NCBI GenBank assembly: GCA_050730835.1
Contig: JBOHNS010000029.1
Location: 1 to 34,069 of the forward strand
Source: JBOHNS01 sp050730835
GTDB taxonomy: Bacteria; Patescibacteriota; Saccharimonadia; Saccharimonadales; UBA4665
Reading direction: 5' to 3'
DNA length: 34,069 nucleotides
Of the stretch, positions 7,725 through 14,572 are shown one piece after another. The notes below the pieces were generated by a model. That model searched no databases, was not told the DNA's origin, and worked only from the letters and a program-made list of their open reading frames with translations. Position numbers and translations under genes: made by a program. The stretch's first letter is position 1; each line of letters starts with the position of its first letter.

Positions 7725-8193
7725 TATTCGTAAATTCGTCAAGCGTCCGCCGAAAATTAAAGAAGCGGTTAGCGAAACCACGTCCGGCGGCATCGTTTAT
7801 CGCCGCGACGCTAGCGGCCAGCTAGAAATTCTGCTCATCAAAGACGCCAAAAACCGCTGGACCATCCCCAAAGGCCACGTTGAACCCGGCGAAGAAAACG
7901 GCGCCACCGCCGAGCGCGAAATCCGCGAAGAAACTGGCCTGCAAGATATGGAAGTCTTGAACTGGCTGGGCAAAGTCAACTTCCGCTACCGTCGCCAGCA
8001 AAGCCTGGTGCTGATGACTATGCACATTTGGCTGGTCAAAGCCCAGGGCGACAGCGACAATTTGCAACCCGAAGCCTGGCTAAACGGCATAAAATGGTTC
8101 CCGGCCCAAGTCGCCGTCGACAAAATCGAATACGACGACATCGGCAAATTAATGCTCATCGCTCAGAAAAAAGTCCGCGAGGAAAATTTATAA
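7690..8193 (+). CDS. Nudix hydrolase
   Basis: A 167-residue phosphohydrolase of the MutT/Nudix family, which splits nucleoside diphosphates linked to another group. The Nudix box is perfect: G-x5-E-x7-REIREETGL, reading GHVEPGEENGATAE then REIREETGL. The entry strand SGGIVYRRD and WTIPKGHVEPGE resemble the diadenosine polyphosphate/8-oxo-NTP branch of the family, but the substrate cannot be fixed by eye. About 25 basic residues precede the domain. They arise from the overlap with the nusB tail, and the overlap implies coupled translation. A palindromic insertion element starts five bases after the stop. Confidence 0.9.
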   Translation: MKRPKPNIRLNNIRKFVKRPPKIKEAVSETTSGGIVYRRDASGQLEILLIKDAKNRWTIPKGHVEPGEENGATAEREIREETGLQDMEVLNWLGKVNFRYRRQQSLVLMTMHIWLVKAQGDSDNLQPEAWLNGIKWFPAQVAVDKIEYDDIGKLMLIAQKKVREENL

Positions 8194-8198
8194 GGGCA

Positions 8199-8308
8199 TT
8201 TTTTCGAGGCACATTGCTGCGTTCCCGGTTGCGCTGCTCCTCCAGCGTACCAGAAAGTACGCTTACGTCCGCTGCTCGCCGGCGCCTTGCACTGCACTCT
8301 CGAAAAAA
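8199..8308 (+). mobile_element. Palindromic insertion element, copy A
   Basis: 110 bp between the Nudix stop and the rnc promoter. Outer arms are a perfect 10-bp inverted repeat, TTTTTTCGAG (8199-8208) and CTCGAAAAAA (8299-8308). The core begins GCACATT, ends CTGCACT and has the central GTAC-CAGAAA-GTACG hairpin shared with other copies. It is the GC-rich subtype; its complement aligns closely with the copy inside uvrA (for example GGCGAGCAGCGGAC and AACGCAGCAAT). No target duplication is evident. It may act as a 3' structure for the nudix mRNA. Confidence 0.8.
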
Positions 8309-8323
8309 CACCACCTTGCGAGG

Positions 8324-8329
8324 TATAAT
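8324..8329 (+). promoter_or_regulatory. rnc promoter -10 box
   Basis: TATAAT located 15 bases downstream of element copy A and 15 bases before the rnc ATG. The -35 position falls on the A-rich end of the element arm, so the insertion may have altered this promoter. No TTGACA-like hexamer is present. Confidence 0.5.
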
Positions 8330-8344
8330 TTAAAAAGAACAATT

Positions 8345-9046
8345 ATGGACACATCAAACTATCGCCAATTTGCCAAAGACGTTTTGCAAGCCGAATTTAA
8401 CGATATCGAGCTTTTGATAACGGCCTTCACGCACCGCAGCTATTTGAACGAGCACCGCAAAACTGTGCGCGCCCACAACGAGCGCTTGGAATTCTTAGGC
8501 GATGCCGTTTTGGAGCTCGTCACGACCAATTATTTATATCATAATTTTAGCGAGCCGGAAGGCATTTTGACCAACTGGCGCTCATCGCTAGTGCGCACCG
8601 AAAGCATCGGCGCCGCAGCCGCAAAATTGGGCTACGAGCCGCTACTTCGCCTGAGCCGCGGCGAAAAACGTGGCACCGAACGCGCCCGCGCCCAAATTCT
8701 GGCCAACAGCTTTGAAGCCGTCATCGGCGCGTTGTATTTAGACCAAGGCTACGCTGCCGCCGAAAAATTTTTAACCGAAAATTTGCTGATAACTTTCGCC
8801 GATATTTTAAAACGCGGCAGCTGGATCGACGCCAAATCGCACCTCCAAGAATTAGTCCAAAGCCAGGACGGCTTCACGCCGGTCTATAAAATTTTGAGTG
8901 AAATTGGGCCGGATCACGACAAAACTTTCAGCGTCGGCGTTTATGTCGAAACCAAACTGCTCGGCCGCGGCACTGGCGCCAGCAAACAAGCCGCCCAACA
9001 ACGCGCCGCCGAAGCCGCCTTAAAAAAATATAATAAAAAAGCTTGA
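8345..9046 (+). CDS. rnc: Ribonuclease III
   Basis: Endonuclease for double-stranded RNA; matures rRNA and processes structured mRNAs. The 233 residues match the family length. The catalytic signature ERLEFLGDAVLEL is at residues 47-59, and the second acidic site is in ANSFEAVIGALYLDQGY. A C-terminal dsRNA-binding domain runs from DAKSHLQELVQ to AAQQRAAEAALKKY. Ribosome binding is weak (AAAGAA). It is flanked by palindromic repeats whose transcripts would be plausible substrates, although that is inference. Confidence 0.96.
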   Translation: MDTSNYRQFAKDVLQAEFNDIELLITAFTHRSYLNEHRKTVRAHNERLEFLGDAVLELVTTNYLYHNFSEPEGILTNWRSSLVRTESIGAAAAKLGYEPLLRLSRGEKRGTERARAQILANSFEAVIGALYLDQGYAAAEKFLTENLLITFADILKRGSWIDAKSHLQELVQSQDGFTPVYKILSEIGPDHDKTFSVGVYVETKLLGRGTGASKQAAQQRAAEAALKKYNKKA

Positions 9047-9084
9047 GTTTTAATAAATTATTAATTTTTAGCCTCAAAAATGTT

Positions 9085-9113
9085 TTGACAACAGGGAAAC
9101 ATATCTGTACAGT
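9085..9113 (+). promoter_or_regulatory. rpsP promoter, -35 and -10
   Basis: TTGACA (9085-9090), a 17-bp spacer and TACAGT (9108-9113). This is the only perfect -35 hexamer found in the window, and suits a ribosomal protein gene. A leader of about 45 bases follows, with GGGAAGG at 9143-9149. Confidence 0.7.
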
Positions 9114-9164
9114 AAACATACGTTATCAACTACAGTTTTTTTGGGAAGGCTTTAACTTAAAACA

Positions 9165-9728
9165 ATGTTAGTTATTCGCATGCAACGCACCGGTCGCAAA
9201 GGCCACGCCATGTACCGCCTGGTCGTCCAAGATTCGCGCCGTACGCCAACCAGCGGCAAGTTGGTGGCCGCTCTCGGTAGCTACGATCCGCACGCCAAAA
9301 GCGCCAGCATTGATGCCGAAAAAGCTTTAGTTTATTTGAGCCACGGCGCCCAACCGTCGCCTCGCGTAGCCCGTATTCTTAAAACTGAAGGTATAAAATT
9401 ACCGGGCTGGGTTAAATCAGAATCTAAAAAATCAGTTTCTATCAAAAACCGCGACAAATTACGACGCAACCGTTCGCCAGAAGCTGAACCTGTCGCAGCT
9501 CCGCCAGCGCCGGAAGCCGAACCAGAACCGGCCGCTAGCGAAGCTAGCCCAGAAGAAGCTCCGGCCGAACCTGTCGAACCTAATGGGGCTGACGAGCCAG
9601 CCGCAAAAGAACCTAAGCCTGAACCAGAAGCCGAGCCAGCTGCCGAAGCCACCGAAACCGAAACTCCAGCCCAGGCTCAGTCAGAAACTGCGGCCGATGC
9701 CGAAGTGCCCGAAGACGAAAACACCTAA
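9165..9728 (+). CDS. rpsP: 30S ribosomal protein S16 with acidic tail
   Basis: Small-subunit assembly protein. Residues 1-83 are the S16 fold: MLVIRMQRTGRKGHAMYRLV, then VQDSRRTPTSG, LGSYDP and the end GIKLPGW. After a basic patch (residues 84-104) comes a tail of about 83 residues made almost only of Glu, Ala and Pro. Usual S16 is 75-95 residues, so the tail doubles the protein. It looks disordered and strongly acidic. rpsP next to khpA is a widely conserved pair. Nothing suggests the tail is a frameshift product: it keeps the codon use of the gene. Confidence 0.95.
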   Translation: MLVIRMQRTGRKGHAMYRLVVQDSRRTPTSGKLVAALGSYDPHAKSASIDAEKALVYLSHGAQPSPRVARILKTEGIKLPGWVKSESKKSVSIKNRDKLRRNRSPEAEPVAAPPAPEAEPEPAASEASPEEAPAEPVEPNGADEPAAKEPKPEPEAEPAAEATETETPAQAQSETAADAEVPEDENT

Positions 9729-9757
9729 AATCCGCCTATCGTAGCCGCGGCTGACTT

Positions 9758-9766
9758 TGCTATAAT
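9758..9766 (+). promoter_or_regulatory. khpA extended -10 promoter
   Basis: TGCTATAAT, an extended -10 element, in the rpsP-khpA gap; no good -35. The same nine bases precede the PilM/FtsA-like gene and the LysM-CHAP gene. khpA has its own GGGGGA ribosome binding site seven bases before the ATG. Confidence 0.6.
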
Positions 9767-9821
9767 AACTTACAAGCGGCCATGACCAGCTAGTCAAAAG
9801 TTTAACTAACGGGGGAATATT

Positions 9822-10355
9822 ATGAACAACATCGACCAACAATTTATCGAATATATCGTCAAAGCCTTAGTCGGCAAACCCGACGCCGTATCAATTGAAC
9901 GCCGCATCGACGAAAAAGGCGTTTTGCTAGAACTAACCGTCGATCCCGAAGACCTCGGCCGCGTCATCGGCAAACGCGGCGCCACCGCCCAATCTTTGCG
10001 CACGCTTTTGCGCGCCCTCGGCACCAAAAATGACGCCCGCTACAACCTAAAAATCATCGATAACGGCGAACCAGATTATCGCAAAAGTTCCGATCAGCCA
10101 GTCCAATCAGCCCCGCCTATTAGCGATGATGATTCAGCCAGCGGCACAGATGACAGCACCAGCGCCGACGCTGCCAGCTCAGCCGACGACAGCGCCACCG
10201 CCACCGATGATGCTGCCGACCAACCGCACGAAACTGGTGACCAGTCCGAAGTCGACGACAGCGAAGCGGCAGAGTCGCCAAGCGACGACGCCAGCGACGA
10301 CAAATTAAGCAAAACCCGCAAAGAACTTGAAGATTTTGACGACCTAGACATCTAA
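9822..10355 (+). CDS. khpA: KhpA-type KH-domain RNA-binding protein with acidic tail
   Basis: Single KH-domain RNA chaperone. KhpA works with KhpB/EloR in controlling cell elongation in Gram-positives; here only the family assignment is supported. Residues 1-82 are the domain, with DLGRVIGKRGATAQSLRTLLRA carrying the GxxG loop (GKRG). The remaining 95 residues are Ser/Asp/Ala-rich and highly acidic, ending KTRKELEDFDDLDI. Typical KhpA is about 76 residues, so this is more than double. Location after rpsP is the standard context. Confidence 0.93.
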   Translation: MNNIDQQFIEYIVKALVGKPDAVSIERRIDEKGVLLELTVDPEDLGRVIGKRGATAQSLRTLLRALGTKNDARYNLKIIDNGEPDYRKSSDQPVQSAPPISDDDSASGTDDSTSADAASSADDSATATDDAADQPHETGDQSEVDDSEAAESPSDDASDDKLSKTRKELEDFDDLDI

Positions 10356-10401
10356 AGTTTAGCTGGCGTCAATCATATTGTTGTAATTAATGCCATAACA
10401 C

Positions 10402-10430
10402 TTGCAAAACACAGGCCAGTTGGTTAATAT
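10402..10430 (+). promoter_or_regulatory. Promoter of candidate small RNA
   Basis: TTGCAA (10402-10407), exactly 17 bp, TAATAT (10425-10430). Transcription would begin near 10437. No ribosome binding site follows. Confidence 0.55.
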
Positions 10431-10436
10431 TATGTC

Positions 10437-10558
10437 AGTCGATAAAACCGACGAACCTTTTAAAAACAAAAATGTTAAAGCTCACTGCGAGCCAATGTGG
10501 CATTCCATATTGGGAGCTTTATGTGACAGACGGAACCGGTTTCAAGCCGGTTCTTTTT
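10437..10558 (+). ncRNA. Candidate small RNA of about 120 nt
   Basis: Bounded by a promoter and a strong intrinsic terminator. The body has a 7-bp stem AAAGCTC/GAGCTTT (10477-10483 with 10514-10520) stacked on a 9-bp hairpin CCAATGTGG/CCATATTGG with loop CATT (10492-10513). A 4-bp stem GTCG/CGAC lies at the 5' end. A reading frame of 47 codons from 10432 also spans it, but it crosses the terminator and has no ribosome binding site, so RNA is the preferred reading. The family is unknown. Confidence 0.45.
10533..10558 (+). terminator. Intrinsic terminator of candidate small RNA
   Basis: Perfect 7-bp stem GAACCGG/CCGGTTC, loop TTTCAAG, followed at once by TTTTTG. This is the clearest rho-independent terminator in the window. 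Confidence 0.85.
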
Positions 10559-10608
10559 GTTTGAAGGCGGCTTAAAAAATCAAGCCGCCAAGTCTTTATA
10601 ATTCGCGC

Positions 10609-10638
10609 TAAACCCCCGACCGTCGGGTCGGGGGTTTA
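10609..10638. terminator. 13-bp perfect hairpin, probably bidirectional terminator
   Basis: TAAACCCCCGACC and GGTCGGGGGTTTA pair without mismatch around loop GTCG. The stem begins with A and ends with T on both strands, so it could stop transcription in either direction, although the T-run is only three bases. It separates the small RNA from the leader of the LamG gene. Confidence 0.6.
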
Positions 10639-10779
10639 TGCCGCGTTAACGCATTGATGGGCGACAGCCCGGCGGTGTGAATTTCCAGTTACCCCGATCG
10701 AAGTTCGGGATAGCTGTTTTTGCCAGGCTTCAACCAGTAACGTATTTAGTTTGCTGGCCGCTTTATGCTATTATTCAGG

Positions 10780-10978
10780 TAACGCTTTTAAACAAGCGTT
10801 AATACAATTTGGCAATGACCTAACCCGAGTAAGCTTTCAGCTGAAAGGCACGGTCATAAATCGTATCCAACACAAGACGCTCGTCGTCTAGGTTTTGTTG
10901 GATACGTCATAGCTGGAAACGGTTATGGGTGATTCTCGGATCACCGCCTAGCGGCGAGCTTCGTGTTTATAGCCAGCT
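10780..10978 (+). promoter_or_regulatory. Structured 5' leader of the LamG gene
   Basis: Four successive stems: TAACGCTT/AAGCGTTA (10780-10801); ATGACC/GGTCAT enclosing the 14-bp palindrome CTTTCAGCTGAAAG (10815-10857); an 11-bp stem CGTATCCAACA/TGTTGGATACG (10862-10906); and AGCTGG/CCAGCT (10911-10978) enclosing GGTGAT/ATCACC and CCGC/GCGG hairpins, followed by TTTTT at 10978-10982. The last could be an attenuator. The start codon is 38 bases further on. I do not recognise a known riboswitch; regulation is inferred from structure only. Confidence 0.45.
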
Positions 10979-11020
10979 TTTTCGCTAGGCCCCTAAAACG
11001 TAATAAGGGCATAAGCGATA

Positions 11021-12518
11021 ATGGCGCAACATTCTGGCAACAGGCACAACAAAAAATTATTGCTTTTACTCGGACTGCCATTATTAATGCTACTAATCGG
11101 CGGCACCACCTACGCTGCCATAAACTTAACCACGTCATCCGCCAGCAATAATCAACCAACCCCGCCAGGTGTAAATATAGACTCTGCCGAAAAAGGTCTA
11201 GTCGGCTACTGGCCACTAAACGGCAACGCCAAAGACGCTACACCCTACGCCGACAACGGCACGTTTCTTAATGGGGCGGCCTACACGGCCGACCGCGAAG
11301 GTCAAGCCAATAGCGCCGCCAGGATCAATGGCAACAATTCCTATGTGTCCATTCCCGATAAACCTAATTTAGAATATACCGGCGGTAACTTTAGCGTCTC
11401 GGCCTGGGTTAAACCGAACGCTAACGTATCTGATAACGCTTTTATTATATCCAAACCCTGGAATAGCAATGGCAGTTATAATTACTGTATTGTTTATTAC
11501 CCAAACGGCAGTATAGCGCTTAGGCTAGACGCCAGAAGTAATCCGTATCTGCTAAATGCTACAACCACCATTCCCGCTAATCAATGGTCTTTAGTGTCAT
11601 TTACAATAACAAGCTCCGGAGCAGTAACAATCTATATTAACGGCGTAGCTAGCGGCAGCGGCCAAGACACTATAACGAACTGGAACCCAATTAGCAAGAA
11701 GCAACGGCCTCTAGCCATCGGCACACTTTATCCATATGGCAGTGGCTGGAGCGGCAATCCCAACTTTACATTTAATGGCTCCATCAGCGACGTCCGAGTC
11801 TACAACCGCGCCATTAGTGCCGCTGAAATCAAAAACTTATATAACGATTACAACTCCCAGATCCAAATCGGCGGCTCCGGCCAACCTGGCAGCGTCAGTC
11901 TCGGCAAAGGCCTAGTCGCCTATTTATCCCTTCAACGGCAACGCTAAAGACGCTACCCCCTACAGCGACAACGGCACCGTCAACGGCGCCACGCTGACGG
12001 ATGACAGATTTGGCAACATCAACAGTGCCTATAGCTTCAATGGTACGAGCGATTACATAAAAACCAGCTTAATCCAGACACCTGGTGCCGGCAATACAAA
12101 TCAGTTCACAATATGTGCTTGGGTAAAAGGTACAACCAACCAATCTATCGTCAGACAGCAGGCCGGTAGTAATTACATAGTTCTTGACTGGGCTCCTGCT
12201 TCGCCCCGAGATATACTATCTTGGGGCGGCGGCACAACCGGCCTGGCTAGCGGTATTCCAAGCGACAACCAATGGCATCATGCCTGTATGGAATGGCAGC
12301 AAAATACCACGAACGGGTTTAAGACTTTCGCCGATGGCAGCTTGGTTGCCGAACGCATTAGCGCTAATACGCCAATTCCAAATATTAATAGTCCGTTTTA
12401 TATCGGTTCCCTGGACGGCAGCGCTGAGTTTGATAACGGCTCCATCGACAACATCCGCATCTACAACCGCGCTCTCAATCCGGCCGAAGTCCAGGCTTTA
12501 TACAATCAATCTGATTAA
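11021..12518 (+). pseudogene. Secreted two-LamG-domain protein, frameshifted
   Basis: Surface or secreted protein of the LamG/concanavalin-like lectin fold, probably binding sugars or host surfaces. The start MAQHSGNRHNKK leads into a hydrophobic segment (about residues 13-33) acting as signal peptide or anchor. Domain 1 begins KGLVGYWPLNGNAKDATPYA and ends VRVYNRAISAAEIKNLYN. A near copy begins KGLVAYYPFNGNAKDATPYS and ends IRIYNRALNPAEVQALYN. The frame breaks at TATTTATCCC (11921-11930): one extra T gives an early stop at 11945-11947. Removing one T restores an open frame of 498 codons to the TAA at 12516-12518. If the break is real, the product keeps only domain 1. A sequencing error is possible. 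AAGGG lies 11 bases before the ATG. Confidence 0.8.
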
Positions 12519-12533
12519 TTGTTGCTAACTTTG

Positions 12534-12539
12534 TATAAT
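12534..12539 (+). promoter_or_regulatory. lepA promoter -10 box, leaderless arrangement
   Basis: TATAAT ends seven bases before the lepA ATG. No space remains for a Shine-Dalgarno sequence. The -35 (CTGATT, 12511-12516) is weak and overlaps the end of the LamG frame. Confidence 0.6.
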
Positions 12540-12546
12540 AGAAAGA

Positions 12547-14421
12547 ATGGTTCAAGAACATATCCGCAACTTTTGCATAATCGCGCATATTGACCACGGC
12601 AAGTCTACGCTGGCCGATCGGTTGATGGAATTGACCGGCACTGTGGAAAAGCGCGACATGAAAGCGCAGTTGCTCGACCGCATGGATTTGGAGCGCGAGC
12701 GTGGGATTACGATTAAATTGCAGCCGGTGCGCATGAGGTATCACATTAGCAAAGGGCAAGTGGCCAAGAACCATGCATTAACAAATGGCAATTGGCAATT
12801 AGATAATGCATTGCCACTTGTTAATCGCAATTCGACAATGGAGTATGAATTGAATTTGATTGACACGCCGGGGCACGTTGATTTCAGCTATGAAGTTTCC
12901 AGAAGTTTGGACGCCTGCGAAGGCGCGCTTTTGGTAGTTGACGCCACGCAGGGCATCCAGGCTCAAACTCTAGCCAACGTTTACTTAGCGATGGCGGCCG
13001 ACCTAAAACTCATTCCAGTGCTAAATAAAATCGATTTGCCGGCTGCTGACGTGGAGCATGTCAGCGCGGAAATTATTAGCTTGCTAGGCTGCAAACGTGA
13101 AGAAATTTTGCAAATTTCCGCTAAAACCGGCCAGGGCGTCGATCAAGTTTTAGAAGAATTGGTCAGCGAAATTCCGCCGCCCAAAATATCCGATAAATCC
13201 GAAACAAAAGCTCTGATTTTCGATAGTTATTACGATGATTATCGCGGGGTCATTTTATACGTCCGGATTTTTGGCGGGGAAATTACTAAGAACGCGCCGA
13301 TAAAAATGATGGCTACTGGCGCTAGCGGAATTGCGCTAGAAGTCGGTCATCTTAGCCCGAATTTGAGTCCCGACCGGGTCTTGGAAACGGGCGAAATCGG
13401 CTATATTGTGACGAACTTGAAATCTACTAGCGAGGCTAAAGTTGGCGATACGGTTACGCTTGCCAAAAATCCGGCTAGCGTGCCCTTGCCGGGTTATAAA
13501 AATGTGCAACCATTCGTTTACGCTGGGTTTTTTCCGGAATCGAACGAGTTCTACCAAGAGCTGAAAGACGCCGTCGAAAAATTATCTTTGAGCGATTCGG
13601 CGCTGCAATTCGAGCCGGAAAATTCGCCGGTTTTGGGGTTTGGCGTGCGCATAGGATTTCTAGGATTATTGCACATGGACATTGTGCGTGAGCGGCTGGA
13701 GCGCGAATATAATCTGGATTTAGTAGTAACAAATCCGTCGACTGATTATCAAATTACGTTAAATAGTGGCGAAGAAATCGATATAAAATCGGCTAGCGAT
13801 TTGCCGGATCCGGCTAGAATTTTAGAAATTCGCGAGCCGTGGATAAGGGGCGAAATTGTGGTGCCAAAAGATTATGTCGGCGGTGTAATTCAGCTAATCG
13901 CTACCAAGCGCGGCTTGCATAAAAATCTAAGCTACGTCGACGAACGCGCGCTAATCGCTTTCGAGGCGCCGCTAGCCAACTTGCTAACCGATTTTTACGA
14001 CCAGCTAAAAAGCATCACTAGCGGCTATGGTTCGTTCAATTATGAGCTGGATAATTACCGCGCGCAAGATTTGGTGCGCGTGGATTTTTATGTGGCTGGC
14101 GAAATTGTCGGCGCTTTGTCGATAATGGTTCACCGGTCAGAATCGCAAAATCTAGGCCGCGAAATGGTAGAAAAATTAAAAGACGTAATTCCACGCCAAA
14201 ACTTCAAAGTCGCCCTGCAAGCCGCCATCGGCGGAAAATTTATCGCCCGCGAAGACCTAAGCGCCTACCGCAAAGACGTAACCACCGGTCTGTACGGCGG
14301 CGACGTCTCGCGCAAGAAAAAAGTCCTAGCCAAACAAGCTAAAGGCAAAAAGCGCATGAAAAAATTTGGCAAGGTAGAAATACCCAACGAGGCGTTTACA
14401 GTAATGCTAAAGCGTGATTAA
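12547..14421 (+). CDS. lepA: Elongation factor 4 (LepA)
   Basis: Ribosome-bound translational GTPase that back-translocates stalled ribosomes or helps their assembly. 624 residues. G1 is AHIDHGKST (13-21), G2 is in RERGITI, G3 DTPGHVDF, G4 NKIDLPAAD and G5 SAKTGQGV. The LepA-specific C-terminus YGGDVSRKKKVLAKQAKGKKRMKK is present (quoted in pieces: YGGDVSRKKK, AKQAKGKKRM). Between MRY and the strand YELNLIDTPGH there are 34 residues where E. coli has about seven; this extra peptide is encoded by a 49-bp inverted-repeat insert (12777-12825) and its borders. A second, diverged copy of the last 21 codons lies downstream. Confidence 0.96.
   Translation: MVQEHIRNFCIIAHIDHGKSTLADRLMELTGTVEKRDMKAQLLDRMDLERERGITIKLQPVRMRYHISKGQVAKNHALTNGNWQLDNALPLVNRNSTMEYELNLIDTPGHVDFSYEVSRSLDACEGALLVVDATQGIQAQTLANVYLAMAADLKLIPVLNKIDLPAADVEHVSAEIISLLGCKREEILQISAKTGQGVDQVLEELVSEIPPPKISDKSETKALIFDSYYDDYRGVILYVRIFGGEITKNAPIKMMATGASGIALEVGHLSPNLSPDRVLETGEIGYIVTNLKSTSEAKVGDTVTLAKNPASVPLPGYKNVQPFVYAGFFPESNEFYQELKDAVEKLSLSDSALQFEPENSPVLGFGVRIGFLGLLHMDIVRERLEREYNLDLVVTNPSTDYQITLNSGEEIDIKSASDLPDPARILEIREPWIRGEIVVPKDYVGGVIQLIATKRGLHKNLSYVDERALIAFEAPLANLLTDFYDQLKSITSGYGSFNYELDNYRAQDLVRVDFYVAGEIVGALSIMVHRSESQNLGREMVEKLKDVIPRQNFKVALQAAIGGKFIAREDLSAYRKDVTTGLYGGDVSRKKKVLAKQAKGKKRMKKFGKVEIPNEAFTVMLKRD
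12777..12825 (+). repeat. 49-bp palindromic insert translated within lepA
   Basis: Arms ATTAACAAATGGCAAT (12777-12792) and ATTGCCACTTGTTAAT (12810-12825) are complementary at 15 of 16 positions. The loop contains the second of two perfect heptamers GGCAATT (12787-12800). The insert codes for ALTNGNWQLDNALPLVN, absent from typical LepA, in the effector-region loop before G3. It shows no similarity to the GCACATT element family, so it is a separate kind of in-gene palindrome. Confidence 0.7.
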
Positions 14422-14456
14422 AATGGTAAACTGTTCATGCGTTTTTCAATCGGGGT

Positions 14457-14480
14457 CCCCGCAAAGTTTACTTTGTGGGG
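14457..14480 (+). terminator. Hairpin between lepA and its duplicated tail
   Basis: CCCCGCAAAG and CTTTGTGGGG pair over 10 positions with one G-T wobble around loop TTTA. No T-run follows (TGTTAGC), so it is a weak terminator candidate or an mRNA 3' stabiliser for lepA. Confidence 0.4.
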
Positions 14481-14487
14481 TGTTAGC

Positions 14488-14553
14488 ATGAAACGCTTCG
14501 GCAAAGTCGACATTCCAGCCGAAGCCTTCACGGTGATGCTAAAACGGGATTAA
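14488..14553 (+). pseudogene. Duplicated, diverged tail of lepA
   Basis: Twenty-two codons including the stop reproduce the end of LepA: MKRFGKVDIPAEAFTVMLKRD here, MKKFGKVEIPNEAFTVMLKRD at the lepA end. I count 18 of 21 residues identical but 18 of 66 bases different, with 12 purely synonymous codon changes. That pattern needs long evolution as part of a working lepA, so this is most likely the remnant of a second lepA allele left after recombination replaced the rest. No ribosome binding site precedes it. The alaS promoter begins seven bases after its stop. Confidence 0.85.
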
Positions 14554-14557
14554 CTTT

Positions 14558-14565
14558 GTTACAAT
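14558..14565 (+). promoter_or_regulatory. alaS extended -10 box, leaderless arrangement
   Basis: TGTTACAAT-type element (TG at 14557-14558, TACAAT 14560-14565), seven bases before the alaS ATG. It sits just after the duplicated lepA tail, so the promoter has been kept while the relic was left upstream. Confidence 0.55.
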
Positions 14566-14572
14566 GTAACGG

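Larger units (their letters stand above)
10356..11020. other. 665-bp region without a protein gene: small RNA plus structured leader
   Basis: No convincing coding frame occurs on either strand. In order the region holds a promoter (10402-10430), a candidate small RNA ending in a terminator (10437-10558), a hairpin with 8-bp stem GGCGGCTT/AAGCCGCC (10566-10589), a lone TATAAT (10597-10602), a 13-bp perfect hairpin (10609-10638), short hairpins at 10660-10671 (GGGC-GACA-GCCC), and then a run of stems leading to the LamG gene. None of the RNA families I can recall by sequence (RNase P, tmRNA, SRP RNA, common riboswitches) fits. Confidence 0.6.

Noticed and set aside
8199..8308. Copy A as an ordinary intrinsic terminator
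   Set aside because: It is far longer than a terminator, shares its core with five other loci, and its terminal A-run is part of the inverted repeat rather than a T-run after a compact GC stem.
10432..10575. 47-codon frame MSVDKTDEPFKNKN...
   Set aside because: It starts within the promoter region, crosses the terminator at 10533-10558 and lacks a ribosome binding site; the RNA reading is simpler.
10650..10760. Cobalamin-like riboswitch, from GGTGTGAATTTCC
   Set aside because: Only a short stretch resembles the box; the remaining conserved elements are missing.
10941..11216. Minus-strand frame across the LamG start
   Set aside because: It is antisense to the leader and signal peptide, Cys/Leu/Arg-biased, and has no promoter or ribosome binding site.
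11021..12518. Programmed ribosomal frameshift in the LamG gene
   Set aside because: TATTTATCCC is not a slippery site of known type, and no stimulating Shine-Dalgarno or pseudoknot is evident; a mutation or error is likelier.
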